The translations under genes were made by a program, and so were the position numbers. From Chryseobacterium sp. HSC-36S06 (GTDB taxonomy: Bacteria; Bacteroidota; Bacteroidia; Flavobacteriales; Weeksellaceae), in assembly GCF_024171485.1 (NCBI RefSeq), contig NZ_JALJZX010000003.1:124001-188000 (forward strand): a stretch of 64,000 nucleotides of DNA, in the 5' to 3' direction. This document shows positions 41,797 through 50,723 of the stretch, piece by piece. Numbering within the stretch: position 1 is the first letter of the stretch; each line of letters begins with the position of its first letter. The notes under the pieces are model-generated. The model did not search any database. It saw only the letters and a program-made list of their open reading frames with translations, and was not told the origin of the DNA.

Positions 41797-42210
41797 ATGA
41801 CACCACTCGAACTCGCCCAATATATGCTCAATCAGGACCATTTCTCGCAATGGATGGGAATAAAACTAATTGAAGTCCGCGAAAAATACTGCCTGATTGA
41901 GATGCCTGTAAAAGCTGAAATGATCAACGGCCTGAGAACCGTTCACGGGGGCGTTACATTTTCCCTTGCGGATTCTGCGCTCGCTTTTTCAAGCAACAAT
42001 ACGAATGATGCTTCTGTGGCATTGCACTGCTCGGTGAACTTTACAAAAGCCGTGAGACTGGGCGATACTTTAACCGCTGAAAGTGTTTTAATATCCGATA
42101 CGCGAAAAACCGGTGTATATGATATTTCTATCACCAACCAACATAAGGTCTTGGTGGCAACTTTCCGGGGAACAGTCTATAAAATTGATAAAAAGGTGAC
42201 GGATTTGTAA
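41797..42210 (+). CDS. paaI: PaaI-type hotdog thioesterase
   Basis: 137 residues from the ATG at 41797; the longer frame from 41731 overlaps the membrane protein gene. The hotdog-fold signature is GLRTVHGGVTFSLADSALAFSSNN, with the catalytic Asp in SLADSA and the HGG motif, and CSVNFTKAVRLGDTLTAES. PaaI hydrolyses aberrant hydroxyphenylacetyl-CoA esters and rescues CoA when the epoxidase pathway stalls. Last gene of the cluster; a terminator follows. Confidence 0.92.
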   Translation: MTPLELAQYMLNQDHFSQWMGIKLIEVREKYCLIEMPVKAEMINGLRTVHGGVTFSLADSALAFSSNNTNDASVALHCSVNFTKAVRLGDTLTAESVLISDTRKTGVYDISITNQHKVLVATFRGTVYKIDKKVTDL

Positions 42211-42284
42211 ACATTATAAGTTGCCTGACCGGACAATCAGCGGGAATATAAAAGAATTTATACGGCTGATAAAGCTGAATTTTT

Positions 42285-42318
42285 AAAACTTCAAAAACAA
42301 TTTTTGAAGTTTTTTTTA
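42285..42318 (+). terminator. Intrinsic terminator of the paa operon
   Basis: Stem AAAACTTCAAAAA/TTTTTGAAGTTTT with a 3-nt loop and a long T run, 75 bp after paaI. Confidence 0.85.
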
Positions 42319-42369
42319 TTTCGATGTAACAAAATTCCGAACTTCGTTGTCTTACCTATAAACTAAGCT

Positions 42370-42879
42370 ATGACTCACGCAATCTTTAAGGAAACGGTCT
42401 TCTGTCTCAAGGATGAGATGTACCGTTTTGCGAAGCGATTCGTGATGAGCAGTGACGAAGCCGAAGATGTTGTACAGGATCTGATGGTGAAATTCTGGCA
42501 GAAAAAAGAAGAGATTGCCGCTTTCGGAAACATTAAATCCTATGCGATGAGATCGGTAAAAAATGAATGCCTGAACAGATTAAAGCATCACGACGTGAAA
42601 ATGGGTTTTGCAGATTTTCAATTTCACCGAAGTGAGCTTTACCAGATCGAGACCAATAATCTGAAAGAACACATCCTGGATTTCATCAGGCTGCTTCCGG
42701 AAAAACAGAAAGCCGTGATTCACCTGAAAGATGTAGAAGAATACAACATCTCGGAAATCGCAGAATTGCTGGAAATTGAGGAAAACGCAGTAAGAGTGAA
42801 TCTGATGCGGGCCCGGCAGAAAATTAAAGAACAGATCACCCAATTAATGAATTATGAAAACCGACAGATCACAGGATAA
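42370..42879 (+). CDS. ECF-type RNA polymerase sigma factor
   Basis: 169 residues. Region 2 is seen in EAEDVVQDLMVKFWQKKEE and the following FGNIKSYAMRSVKNEC; region 4 in RLLPEKQKAVIHLKDVEEY, ISEIAELLEIEENAVRVNL. It directs polymerase to specific promoters and is usually held by an anti-sigma factor. The next gene overlaps it by 26 bp and encodes a single-pass membrane protein, the expected position of that partner. Downstream lie two DUF4252 proteins, which probably form part of the regulon or of the signalling module. Confidence 0.93.
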   Translation: MTHAIFKETVFCLKDEMYRFAKRFVMSSDEAEDVVQDLMVKFWQKKEEIAAFGNIKSYAMRSVKNECLNRLKHHDVKMGFADFQFHRSELYQIETNNLKEHILDFIRLLPEKQKAVIHLKDVEEYNISEIAELLEIEENAVRVNLMRARQKIKEQITQLMNYENRQITG

Positions 42880-43519
42880 ATACAACGAAATCTTCCAGGA
42901 ACTCAGGGACGAAAAGATGAAATGGGATTTTGAGGATTTTCTGGCAGAAGCTGAAAAAGAGGAACAACCTGTTATTAAAATTTCAGAAAAGAAAATCGCG
43001 TCTTTCCCGAAATTCTATTGGCTTGCAGCAAGTCTTGTACTGCTTGCTTCAGTGGGAGCGTTCTTTAAATTTATACAACCAAGCAGCATTCAGGAACAGA
43101 ATGATTTGGTGAAAAACGAAATTATTAAACAGAAAGACGATTTCGGAAACGGTAATGAATTTGTCGCCATTCACACCAATGACTCTGTAAATGTAGCTTC
43201 AGACAGTTTAGTTACCGATTCAGCATACATCAGCAGCGATGAAGATTTAATCGATAAAATCCTCCCAAAAAGGGGAAGAATCAAAAGAAACACGAGGCCT
43301 GTATTCGTTCAGAACGACACTCAGGTAAAATCTGCAAAAAAAAACACGGAGACAGCTTCCAACTATGAATCTAGCTACGTGATCATTAACGGCCAGAAAA
43401 TCGAGAGCGAAGAGGAAGCGATCGATCTGGCGAAATATTCCTTCCGTATCCTGTCGGAAAATGTAACCAAAACGATAGCGCAAACCGAGGCGCTCCACAA
43501 CCTCAACGACTACGAATAA
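42854..43519 (+). CDS. Single-pass membrane protein, candidate anti-sigma factor
   Basis: 221 residues. A cytoplasmic N-terminal segment of ~50 residues (helical, with EIFQELRDEKMKWDFEDFLAE) is followed by one membrane helix (about 54-76, WLAASLVLLASVGAFF) and a ~145-residue low-complexity periplasmic part rich in Asp, Asn and Ser. No zinc-binding HxxxCxxC anti-sigma motif is present. The arrangement and the overlap with the sigma gene fit a membrane anti-sigma factor, but sequence alone does not prove it. Confidence 0.72.
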   Translation: MKTDRSQDKYNEIFQELRDEKMKWDFEDFLAEAEKEEQPVIKISEKKIASFPKFYWLAASLVLLASVGAFFKFIQPSSIQEQNDLVKNEIIKQKDDFGNGNEFVAIHTNDSVNVASDSLVTDSAYISSDEDLIDKILPKRGRIKRNTRPVFVQNDTQVKSAKKNTETASNYESSYVIINGQKIESEEEAIDLAKYSFRILSENVTKTIAQTEALHNLNDYE

Positions 43520-43567
43520 CCATTAATCCAGATGAATCAACGTTTCATCTTTTAAAAAAAAATTATC

Positions 43568-44830
43568 ATGAAAAAAACAATATTCATATTCGCCCTTTTC
43601 TTTTCTTTTTTTACCACGGTAAATGCACAGAAAGACAAACTCGACCAGCTTTTCGAAAAATATCAGGAAACTGATGGCGTAACCTCCATCAAAATCGCCA
43701 AGCCGATGTTTAATATGCTGAACAAGCTTAACATTAATGATTCTGAACTTGACCAGATTAAACCATTGTTAAGCAAAATCAACGGTCTTAAAATTCTCAT
43801 TGTGGAGAAACCTGAAACCAAAGGAACAGATGAAATCAAGCAGCTGAACATGTTCCAGAATCTTCAGAACGATATATCCAACTCCATCAAAAACATGAAA
43901 TATGAAGAACTGATGACCGTGAACAGCAAAGACAATAAGATTAAATTCCTGTCTTCTGACGCTACCAACGGGATTTTAGACAATTTGCTTTTAAGCATCA
44001 ATTCTGAAGGAAATACGGTTCTGATGATGCTTGACGGAAAAATCTCCATGGATGATGTAAACAAACTGGTGAACGAAGCCCAGAATACTTCCCTCAAATC
44101 CTCATTAGTAACTGAAAACGTAAGCCCAGGCGGAGTAACCCAGGTGCGCAGCGTAGGAAAATTTACCGGAATTAAAGCCTCAAGCGGGATTAAAGTGAAT
44201 TTTACGCAGGGAAATAACCAGTCGGTGGTTGTAGAGACCGATCCTAATCTTCAGGAATATGTTTCGACAGAAGTAAAAGACGGAATCCTGGTAATTTCCA
44301 TCAACAACAAAAACAATAAGAAATTAAACTTTAAAAAACTGTTGGTTACCGTGGAAGCGCCGAGACTTTCTTCTGTAGACGTAAGCTCCGGTGCATCTTT
44401 GATGACTGTAAACACGATTAAAGAAAATAATTTCAAAGCAGAAGTTTCGTCCGGCGCCAATCTTAACGCTGACGTAATTGCTGAAAAAACAGTTGATGTC
44501 ACAGTTTCTTCCGGTTCGACCGCCAAACTGGATGTTCAGTCGCAAAGTTTCATCCTTACAGGAACAAGCGGTTCAAGTTCCACGGTTGTTGGGAAAACAG
44601 CAAACGCATCATTCGATCTTACCAGTGCCGCGAGCTGCAATGCCAATGATTTTATAGCAAAATCAGCCACGGTTTCAGCAACATCCGGATCTAATTTGCG
44701 AGTTCAGGCCACAGAGGCATTGAGCGGCAGTGCAAGTTCCGGCGCCACAATCAGATACAAAGGAAATCCTAAAATTGAAAATGGAGGGACAAAAACGTCA
44801 AGTGGAGCAAGCATTAAACCTTTAAATTAG
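43568..44830 (+). CDS. Exported DUF4252 plus head-GIN (DUF2807) protein
   Basis: 420 residues with a signal peptide ending TTVNAQ. Residues ~22-180 are a DUF4252 domain (KLDQLFEKYQETDGVTSIKIAK, then LLLSINSEGNTVLMMLDGKI). Residues ~185-415 are a head-GIN/DUF2807 parallel beta-helix: SVDVSSGASL, AEVSSGANLNADV, VTVSSGSTAKLDV, SATSGSNLRV, SASSGATIRYKG, a repeated SSGA-type turn. DUF2807 alone is common in Bacteroidota; a fusion to DUF4252 places both known neighbours of sigma-linked modules in one chain. Probably periplasmic or surface-exposed; function unknown. Confidence 0.88.
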   Translation: MKKTIFIFALFFSFFTTVNAQKDKLDQLFEKYQETDGVTSIKIAKPMFNMLNKLNINDSELDQIKPLLSKINGLKILIVEKPETKGTDEIKQLNMFQNLQNDISNSIKNMKYEELMTVNSKDNKIKFLSSDATNGILDNLLLSINSEGNTVLMMLDGKISMDDVNKLVNEAQNTSLKSSLVTENVSPGGVTQVRSVGKFTGIKASSGIKVNFTQGNNQSVVVETDPNLQEYVSTEVKDGILVISINNKNNKKLNFKKLLVTVEAPRLSSVDVSSGASLMTVNTIKENNFKAEVSSGANLNADVIAEKTVDVTVSSGSTAKLDVQSQSFILTGTSGSSSTVVGKTANASFDLTSAASCNANDFIAKSATVSATSGSNLRVQATEALSGSASSGATIRYKGNPKIENGGTKTSSGASIKPLN

Positions 44831-44856
44831 ACCGTAAAATTAAAAAAACAGTAACC

Positions 44857-45378
44857 ATGAAAAATATTGTCTTCTTATTCGCTACGGTGCTTATGTTCTC
44901 ACTACAATCATGCATCGTTTCCAGCACCCCAAAAATGGGTTTCTTTGATAATCAGCATTACGATTATAAAGACGCTAAATTTACCAGTATTAATGTTCCC
45001 ATGTTTCTCGCCAAACCAATGGTTAAAAAGGCTCTGAAAGAAGACGGTGAAAGCGAAGAACTCATTAACCTCATCAGAAAAATATCCGATATTAAAGTCA
45101 TGAGGGTTGAGAACGGCAACAAAACAATGCTTACAGATTTCACCAAATATCTCACCAACAACCGGTTTGAAGAATGGATGACCGTGAAAAAAGAAAATGA
45201 GACCATAAAATTTCAGGCTAAACAAAAGGGAGAAGTCATCAGGAAACTTCTGATCACTGTACACTCCGGCAACGAATTGGTTTTTGTAGATGTTTCGGGA
45301 AAATTTACCGCCGATGATATATCAAGAATTATCAATTACTCCGAAAATAAAGACGTGAAAAAACTCGTTTCCAAATAA
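44857..45378 (+). CDS. DUF4252 lipoprotein
   Basis: 173 residues. Lipoprotein signal peptide ends LQSC (about Cys19). The rest is a DUF4252 domain like that of the preceding gene (SINVPMFLAKPMVKKALKED, then LLITVHSGNELVFVDVSGKFTADDI). 26 bp after the upstream gene, ending before a strong terminator, so the four genes sigma, membrane protein, DUF4252-GIN, DUF4252 probably form one transcription unit or regulon. DUF4252 has no established biochemical role. Confidence 0.85.
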   Translation: MKNIVFLFATVLMFSLQSCIVSSTPKMGFFDNQHYDYKDAKFTSINVPMFLAKPMVKKALKEDGESEELINLIRKISDIKVMRVENGNKTMLTDFTKYLTNNRFEEWMTVKKENETIKFQAKQKGEVIRKLLITVHSGNELVFVDVSGKFTADDISRIINYSENKDVKKLVSK

Positions 45379-45387
45379 ATTAAATTG

Positions 45388-45424
45388 AAATAACCGCAGA
45401 TTTTCCTGTGGTTATTTTTTTTTG
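45388..45424 (+). terminator. Intrinsic terminator of the sigma/DUF4252 operon
   Basis: Stem AAATAACCGCAG/CTGTGGTTATTT (one G-T type pair) followed by nine T, 9 bp after the stop of the DUF4252 lipoprotein gene. Confidence 0.85.
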
Positions 45425-45525
45425 GAGCCGGGAACCTGCTGTCGCTACTCGCTTTTTTTCGGCGGCGGCTTCGCCGCCGCCGAAAAAAGAGCTCAGACAC
45501 GCCGCTCCATCAGGGCTATTTACCA
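45424..45525. repeat. REP-like palindromic intergenic element
   Basis: A GC-rich perfect hairpin CGGCGGCGGC-TTC-GCCGCCGCCG at 45460-45482, extended by flanking T6 and A6 so the stem exceeds 16 bp. It is flanked by GGAGCCGGGAACCTGCTG on the left and GCCGCTCCATCAGGGCTA on the right. The flanks resemble a dispersed element family that I recall from Chryseobacterium-type intergenic regions; copy number cannot be checked here. Confidence 0.65.
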
Positions 45526-45586
45526 CCGTTTTTCTAATGAAATCACGCTCAAAAAAACCATAGTTTTCATTTTCAAAAAAAAAGCA

Positions 45587-45594
45587 TAATTTTG
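45587..45594 (+). promoter_or_regulatory. Promoter -7 box of guaB
   Basis: TAATTTTG matches TAnnTTTG, 14 bp before the guaB ATG at 45608. Confidence 0.6.
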
Positions 45595-45607
45595 CAAGAA
45601 AGTAAAG

Positions 45608-47068
45608 ATGTCTATTCACAACAAAATCGTAGAAACTGCCATCACTTTCGATGACGTGCTTCTCATCCCTTCTTATTCTGAAGTTTTACCTAATCAGGTT
45701 TCCCTAAAATCACGACTTTCCGACAAAATTACGCTCAACGCCCCAATCGTTTCCGCTGCAATGGATACTGTTACAGAAGGCGAAATGGCAATTGCAATGG
45801 CAAGAGTTGGCGGTATTGGTTTCATTCACAAAAACATGCCGATTGCCGAACAGGCCGTTCAGGTATACCGTGTAAAACGTTCCGAAAACGGAATGATTTC
45901 CGATCCTGTAACCTTATCAAAAGACCACACTTTGGCCCAGGCTAAGGAAATGATGGCCAACTTCAAAATTTCCGGTTTACCTGTTGTAGATGCGGATAAT
46001 AAACTCATTGGAATCATCACCAACCGCGACGTAAAATATCAGGAAAACCTGAATGCGAAGGTGGAAGAACTGATGACCAAAGACAAACTCATCACTTCCG
46101 ATAAAGATACTAATCTGGAACAGGCGAAAGCGATTTTATTGAAAAACCGGGTAGAGAAACTACCTATTGTGGACAAAGAATTTAAACTCGTAGGTTTAAT
46201 TACCATTAAGGATATCGATAATCAGCTTGAATATCCTAACGCCAATAAAGACAAAAACGGAAGACTGATCGTAGGCGCCGGAGTTGGCGTTGGCGAAGAC
46301 ACGATGGACCGTGTTTCTGCACTGGTAAAAGCAGGTGTTGATATTATCGCAGTAGATTCCGCACACGGACATTCAAAAGGTGTTCTGGATAAAATCAGGG
46401 AAATCCGCAAAAGCTTTCCCGATTTAGATATCGTCGGCGGAAATATTGTCACCGCAGACGCCGCAAAAGATTTAATTAAAGCCGGTGCAAACATCCTGAA
46501 AGTAGGTGTTGGTCCAGGTTCTATCTGTACAACAAGAGTGGTCGCAGGAGTTGGTGTCCCTCAGCTTTCAGCGATCTATAATGTTTTCGAATATGCGAAA
46601 ACTAAAAATGTAGCCGTGATTGCTGATGGCGGAATTAAACTTTCCGGAGATATTGTGAAAGCCCTCGCTTCCGGCGCGAATGCCGTAATGCTGGGTTCTC
46701 TTCTTGCCGGAACTGACGAAGCACCGGGCGAAGAAATTATTTTTCAGGGTAGAAAATTCAAGGCGTATCAGGGAATGGGTTCGCTTTCAGCCATGAGACG
46801 CGGCGGAAAAGAAAGGTATTTCCAGAGCGAAGCAAAGAAATTTGTTCCTGAAGGAATTGAAGGAAGAGTTCCGCACAAAGGAAAGTTAGAAGAAGTGGTT
46901 TTCCAGCTAACCGGCGGAATCCGTGCGGGAATGGGCTACTGCGGAACAAAAGACATCGATACTTTACAGAAAGACGGAAAAATGGTGATGATTACCGGAA
47001 GCGGTTTAAAAGAATCTCATCCTCACGATGTGATTATTACTCAGGAAGCTCCGAATTATTCTTTATAA
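45608..47068 (+). CDS. guaB: IMP dehydrogenase
   Basis: 486 residues, the normal length. The TIM barrel is split by two CBS domains (about 97-205). The catalytic loop is [11 protein letters not shown] with Cys307; the flap motif is in [23 protein letters not shown]. It oxidises IMP to XMP with NAD, the committed step of guanine nucleotide synthesis. Own promoter, and a shared terminator with the facing T9SS gene. No guaA adjacent. Confidence 0.97.
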   Translation: MSIHNKIVETAITFDDVLLIPSYSEVLPNQVSLKSRLSDKITLNAPIVSAAMDTVTEGEMAIAMARVGGIGFIHKNMPIAEQAVQVYRVKRSENGMISDPVTLSKDHTLAQAKEMMANFKISGLPVVDADNKLIGIITNRDVKYQENLNAKVEELMTKDKLITSDKDTNLEQAKAILLKNRVEKLPIVDKEFKLVGLITIKDIDNQLEYPNANKDKNGRLIVGAGVGVGEDTMDRVSALVKAGVDIIAVDSAHGHSKGVLDKIREIRKSFPDLDIVGGNIVTADAAKDLIKAGANILKVGVGPGSICTTRVVAGVGVPQLSAIYNVFEYAKTKNVAVIADGGIKLSGDIVKALASGANAVMLGSLLAGTDEAPGEEIIFQGRKFKAYQGMGSLSAMRRGGKERYFQSEAKKFVPEGIEGRVPHKGKLEEVVFQLTGGIRAGMGYCGTKDIDTLQKDGKMVMITGSGLKESHPHDVIITQEAPNYSL

Positions 47069-47090
47069 AATTTTCAATTCATTTAAATAA

Positions 47091-47121
47091 AAAAAGGCTG
47101 CAGAAAACTGCAGCCCTTTTT
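47091..47121. terminator. Bidirectional terminator between guaB and T9SS gene
   Basis: Perfect stem AAAAAGGCTGCAG/CTGCAGCCCTTTTT (nearly) with an AAAA loop and T runs on both strands. Confidence 0.9.
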
Positions 47122-47139
47122 GTTTCAAAACCTAATTAA

Positions 47140-48042
47140 TTATTTTTTGATCACTTTTTTGCTTTCAGTAGATCCGTCGGCATAATTAATCTTTACCACA
47201 TAAGAACCTTTTGCAAGATTTTCGATGTTAAATGTGGTTTCAGAAGACTTCTTAGCTACTTTGCCTGAAAGGTCAAATAATGTAACATCAACAATCTTTT
47301 TAGAAGATTTAATATTGATTACATCTGTCGCAGGGTTAGGATAAACAGAAACAACAGATTTACCAGAGGCATCAGAAACCGCTAATAATGTTTCAACAGC
47401 ACTTATTTTAAGGTTGTCGAATCCGGAATTATTGGTACCGCTTGCTACGAAATCAACTTCTGTAGGGAACCAACCAGACATTTTTTCGTAAGGACCATAG
47501 GTAACGTCATTAATAGTTACAGTCATTTCACCAGTACCCATTACATCGTAAGTAAATTTAACTTTGTACCAGGTATTTGCTGTAACTGCTAGAGGCAATT
47601 CTATTCCAGTTTCTCCATTGTCGAAATCATCCTGGTCAGCCAAAAATACGCCGTTGACAGGACTCATATAGAGATCAGCAATCACATAATAATCGGAGTC
47701 TACATCATAAAACTGAATTTCTGCAGATGCACTTCCGGTGTAAACATCAAATTCTGCTACAAAAATGCCATTCGATGATGTTCTTGTGGACCATTTAGTA
47801 TCATGGAAAATAAAAACACCATCAGCATTAGCAGCTGTACTTGCGAACTGAAAAGATTTTCCGTGATCAGTATCAATATTAGCAACTTTAGCCATTGAAT
47901 TACTACCACCAAATCTTTCCCATCCTCCCTGTGTACCTAAGTTCCCGGTAGTGTAAGAATTAAAATTGTCGCTCCATAAGTTTTGCGAAAATGCGCTTAC
48001 TGCAAAACCTACAGTCAAAGCAATAGATAAAAATCTCTTCAT
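47140..48042 (-). CDS. T9SS-secreted carbohydrate-binding-like protein
   Basis: 300 residues. Signal peptide ends AVSAFSQ. The middle (about 20-215) is a jelly-roll-like domain: NFNSYTTGNLGTQGGWERFGG, FAEFDVYTGSASAEIQFYD, MTVTINDVTYGPYEKM, ending SGFDNLKISA, a pattern often seen in concanavalin-like lectin folds. The last ~72 residues are a type A T9SS sorting domain (VYPNPATDVINIKS, FDLSGKVAKKS, GSYVVKINYADG, KKVIKK). It should be exported to the surface. The ligand is not known. Its promoter region (48043-48241) also serves the divergent DUF6759-like gene. Confidence 0.85.
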   Translation of the reverse strand: MKRFLSIALTVGFAVSAFSQNLWSDNFNSYTTGNLGTQGGWERFGGSNSMAKVANIDTDHGKSFQFASTAANADGVFIFHDTKWSTRTSSNGIFVAEFDVYTGSASAEIQFYDVDSDYYVIADLYMSPVNGVFLADQDDFDNGETGIELPLAVTANTWYKVKFTYDVMGTGEMTVTINDVTYGPYEKMSGWFPTEVDFVASGTNNSGFDNLKISAVETLLAVSDASGKSVVSVYPNPATDVINIKSSKKIVDVTLFDLSGKVAKKSSETTFNIENLAKGSYVVKINYADGSTESKKVIKK

Positions 48043-48212
48043 TGTATATAAATATTTTAAATTGGGCGCTAAAATATGCTTTAATACTCGGTTTCACAAG
48101 AAATCCTTATCATTAGGGCAATTTTTATAGTAAATTCCCGAAAAATTATGAACATATAGTAGTTTTATCTTGACATTGACGGGACCAAATACTGTTGTAT
48201 CTAAATAATAGT

Positions 48213-48220
48213 TAGTTTTG
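48213..48220 (+). promoter_or_regulatory. Promoter -7 box of the 147-residue lipoprotein-like gene
   Basis: TAGTTTTG, 21 bp before the ATG at 48242. A TTG at 48195 is only 15 bp upstream, shorter than the usual spacing. Confidence 0.5.
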
Positions 48221-48241
48221 CATGTAAAATGACACAGATCT

Positions 48242-48685
48242 ATGAAAAACGTTTGCATAACTGCGCTCCTTTTTTTCTTTATTCAGTGCGATGTTTTACC
48301 ATCAAACTTTCCGGTTTACCAACCCGGCGCCACGACATCTGGAATTCCGAATGAAAATAAAGAGTTTGCCGATTTGATGGAAAAAGACCAGGTCAACAAA
48401 AAGCAGAAGACTGCAGAGGTCCTCACCTATCTCCTGAACGATCCGGAGCCGGAAGATCCCTATACTGCAACAGTTATCGAGAATACTTCGAACTGTAACA
48501 TTATTGTAAGGCTGGTGGCAGTAAACGGAAGTCAGATTTACAATCTTCCAATTCCCCGAAACGGTAAAAATCACTTTAAAATTGCCAAAGGAAATTACAC
48601 GCTGAAATCAAATGTTTGTGAAGCCAAGTATTATTCGCAGAAATCGATTACTGAGCCGCTTATTCTGAAACTCACTGCAAATTAA
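48242..48685 (+). CDS. Small exported protein, possibly DUF6759 family
   Basis: 147 residues. N-terminal hydrophobic stretch with a cysteine near the end (FFFIQCDVLP), which could be a lipobox although FIQC is not ideal. The C-terminal ~75 residues (TATVIENTSNCNIIVRLVAVNGSQIYNLPIPRNGKNHF..., quoted in part) form a small beta domain; two cysteines (in SNCN and NVCEA) may pair. From memory this resembles DUF6759 proteins of Chryseobacterium, but I am not certain. It is monocistronic. No function is known. Confidence 0.6.
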   Translation: MKNVCITALLFFFIQCDVLPSNFPVYQPGATTSGIPNENKEFADLMEKDQVNKKQKTAEVLTYLLNDPEPEDPYTATVIENTSNCNIIVRLVAVNGSQIYNLPIPRNGKNHFKIAKGNYTLKSNVCEAKYYSQKSITEPLILKLTAN

Positions 48686-48781
48686 TTCTGGTGATTTACT
48701 GAAAACTATCGCAAGCATTATCCGAATGCTTAAAGTGATAAAACTCATGATCCACAATTTTCAGAAACAAATTAATTAGGA

Positions 48782-48789
48782 TAAATTTG
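48782..48789 (+). promoter_or_regulatory. Promoter -7 box of the nirK operon
   Basis: TAAATTTG, 33 bp before the probable start codon at 48822. No FNR/NNR-like palindrome was recognised upstream by eye. Confidence 0.55.
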
Positions 48790-48821
48790 TCCTATTAAAA
48801 ATGTTACTAAATAAAATTTAT

Positions 48822-49856
48822 ATGAAACAGATTATCACAAGCTTTGCTATCGCCCTTTTAGCCCTTCAGGCATGTAAACAGAATCCCACCGAATCTTCTG
48901 CAAATTCAACCGAAAACGCAATGGAGATCAAAGTCAGCGGCGAAACAGAAACCCAGCAAAAAACTAATCCGCCAATGCTTCCGGGCGCAATTGGAGACCG
49001 GGCAGCGAAAAAAGTCATTGTGCATTTAGAAGCTACCGAAGAAGAAGGCGAACTTGCCGATGGCGTAACCTACAAATTCTGGACTTTCAACAGTACCGTT
49101 CCGGGAACTTTCATCCGTATCCGCGTTGGCGACGAGGTTGAACTTCACCTTAAAAATGCAAGCAACAGCGTAATGCCACATAATATCGACCTTCATGCGG
49201 TAAACGGACCTGGCGGCGGTGCTGAAGCGACTAACGTTGCCCCTGGAAAAACTGCAATTTTTAATTTCAAAGCACTTAATCCTGGTCTCTTTGTTTATCA
49301 CTGTGCGGCAGCGCCGGTTCCAATGCACATTGCAAACGGGATGTACGGTTTAATTTTAGTGGAACCAGCAGGGGGATTACCTAAAGTTGACCGCGAATAT
49401 TACATCATGCAGAGTGAATTCTACACCAAAGGAAAAACCGACGAAAAAGGTCTTCAGGAGTTCGATCAGGACAAAGGTGTTGACGAAAATCCAAGTTATG
49501 TAGTTTTCAACGGGAAGAAAAACGCACTGATGGGCGACAAAATGCTCGAAGCTAAAGTAGGCGAAACGGTAAGACTTTATGTAGGAAACGCAGGACCAAA
49601 CCTTGCATCTTCATTCCACGTGATTGGCGAAATTTTCGACAGAGTTTATATGGAAGGCGGCACCAAAATCAATGAAAACGTTCAAACCACTTTAATTCCG
49701 GCTGGCGGAGCGGTAATCGTAGAATTCAAAGTTGAAGAACCGGGAGAATATGTATTGGTAGACCACTCTATCTTCAGAGCGTTCAACAAAGGTGCTATCG
49801 GAAAACTGAAAGTAACCGGAGAAAAAAATCCAAAAATTTTCCATAAAGTTCAGTAA
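48822..49856 (+). CDS. nirK: Copper-containing nitrite reductase, lipoprotein form
   Basis: 344 residues from the ATG at 48822, which gives a lipoprotein signal peptide ending LQAC (Cys18); the ATG at 48801 adds seven residues and looks less likely. Two cupredoxin domains. All copper ligands are visible: type 1 His120 (MPHN), Cys161 and His169 and Met174 ([16 protein letters not shown]); type 2 His125, His160 and His315 (VDHSIFRAF); catalytic Asp123 and His266. It reduces nitrite to nitric oxide in the periplasm. The lipid anchor, presumably to a membrane, is unusual versus the soluble textbook enzyme but seen in some Bacteroidota. First gene of nirK-nirV-sco. Confidence 0.95.
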   Translation: MKQIITSFAIALLALQACKQNPTESSANSTENAMEIKVSGETETQQKTNPPMLPGAIGDRAAKKVIVHLEATEEEGELADGVTYKFWTFNSTVPGTFIRIRVGDEVELHLKNASNSVMPHNIDLHAVNGPGGGAEATNVAPGKTAIFNFKALNPGLFVYHCAAAPVPMHIANGMYGLILVEPAGGLPKVDREYYIMQSEFYTKGKTDEKGLQEFDQDKGVDENPSYVVFNGKKNALMGDKMLEAKVGETVRLYVGNAGPNLASSFHVIGEIFDRVYMEGGTKINENVQTTLIPAGGAVIVEFKVEEPGEYVLVDHSIFRAFNKGAIGKLKVTGEKNPKIFHKVQ

Positions 49857-49885
49857 TAAAAATCATTAATAGAAAAGAAACTGCC

Positions 49886-50722
49886 ATGGCTGCAATTTTT
49901 AAAACGATTCTTTACCTCAGCGGTTTCTTTTTTATTTTTCAAAGCTGCGGAGATGTGGTTGCCGAAACTTCAGGGAAAAATTTAGTCATTGGAACGCAGG
50001 ATGTAAAAATAAATCCAGAGGTGAAGATGGTTACCATTAAAGGCGGAAAATACCAGCCTTTTTACGGCGGGGACAGTTCGCTGGTTGAAGTGCCGGATTT
50101 TTTACTCGACGAAAGACCTGTAACCAACCGAGAATTCCTCGATTTTGTAAAGAAAAATCCCAAATGGAAACGCAGCAATGTAAAAGTAATCTTCGCCGAC
50201 GAAACTTATCTGAGAGACTGGCAGGATGATGAAACTTTACCGAAAAATGCAGATCCGGAAGCGCCCGTAACTTTTGTTTCCTGGTTCGCCGCGAAAGCCT
50301 ATGCAAAAAGTGCCGGAAAGCGGCTACCAACCATGGATGAATGGGAATATGTTGCAATGGCCGATGAAGAAACCGCCAATGCGCGGAACAAACCGGGTTA
50401 TTCCGCGCATCTCATTAATCTTTACAACGAAAAATTCCGCGAACGCAACAGGGTAAAAGTTTCGAAACCCAATTACTGGGGCGTATACAATATGTTCGAT
50501 TTAGTTTGGGAATGGACGGAAGATTTCAATTCTATCATGACAACAAGTGATTCCAGAACCGGCGAATACGATGATAAGGGATTTTTCTGCGCTTCAGCCG
50601 CGACCAGTGCCAACGACGTTCTTAATTATGCTTCTTTTATGCGCTACGCTTTCCGCTCGAGTCTGAAAGCCAACTATACAGTTGAAAACCTGGGCTTCAG
50701 ATGCGCTAAAAACCTTAAATAA
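49886..50722 (+). CDS. nirV: NirV-like, formylglycine-generating-enzyme-fold lipoprotein
   Basis: 278 residues. Signal peptide with lipobox-like FQSC (about Cys20). The rest is the FGE/SUMF1 fold: MVTIKGGKYQP, FLLDERPVTNREFLDFV, PVTFVSWFAAKAYAKSAGKRLPTMDEWEYVA, NMFDLVWEWTEDF, ENLGFRCAKNL. The paired catalytic cysteines of true FGE (C..SYC.RYR) are replaced (NYASFMRYAFRSS), so it is unlikely to make formylglycine. FGE-fold proteins called NirV sit downstream of nirK in several bacteria. It is presumably an accessory factor for NirK, from this position, 29 bp after nirK. Confidence 0.87.
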   Translation: MAAIFKTILYLSGFFFIFQSCGDVVAETSGKNLVIGTQDVKINPEVKMVTIKGGKYQPFYGGDSSLVEVPDFLLDERPVTNREFLDFVKKNPKWKRSNVKVIFADETYLRDWQDDETLPKNADPEAPVTFVSWFAAKAYAKSAGKRLPTMDEWEYVAMADEETANARNKPGYSAHLINLYNEKFRERNRVKVSKPNYWGVYNMFDLVWEWTEDFNSIMTTSDSRTGEYDDKGFFCASAATSANDVLNYASFMRYAFRSSLKANYTVENLGFRCAKNLK

Positions 50723-50723
50723 A

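Noticed and set aside
49886-50722. True formylglycine-generating enzyme
   Set aside because: The conserved catalytic cysteine pair is replaced, and no sulfatase gene is nearby; the nirK context favours NirV.
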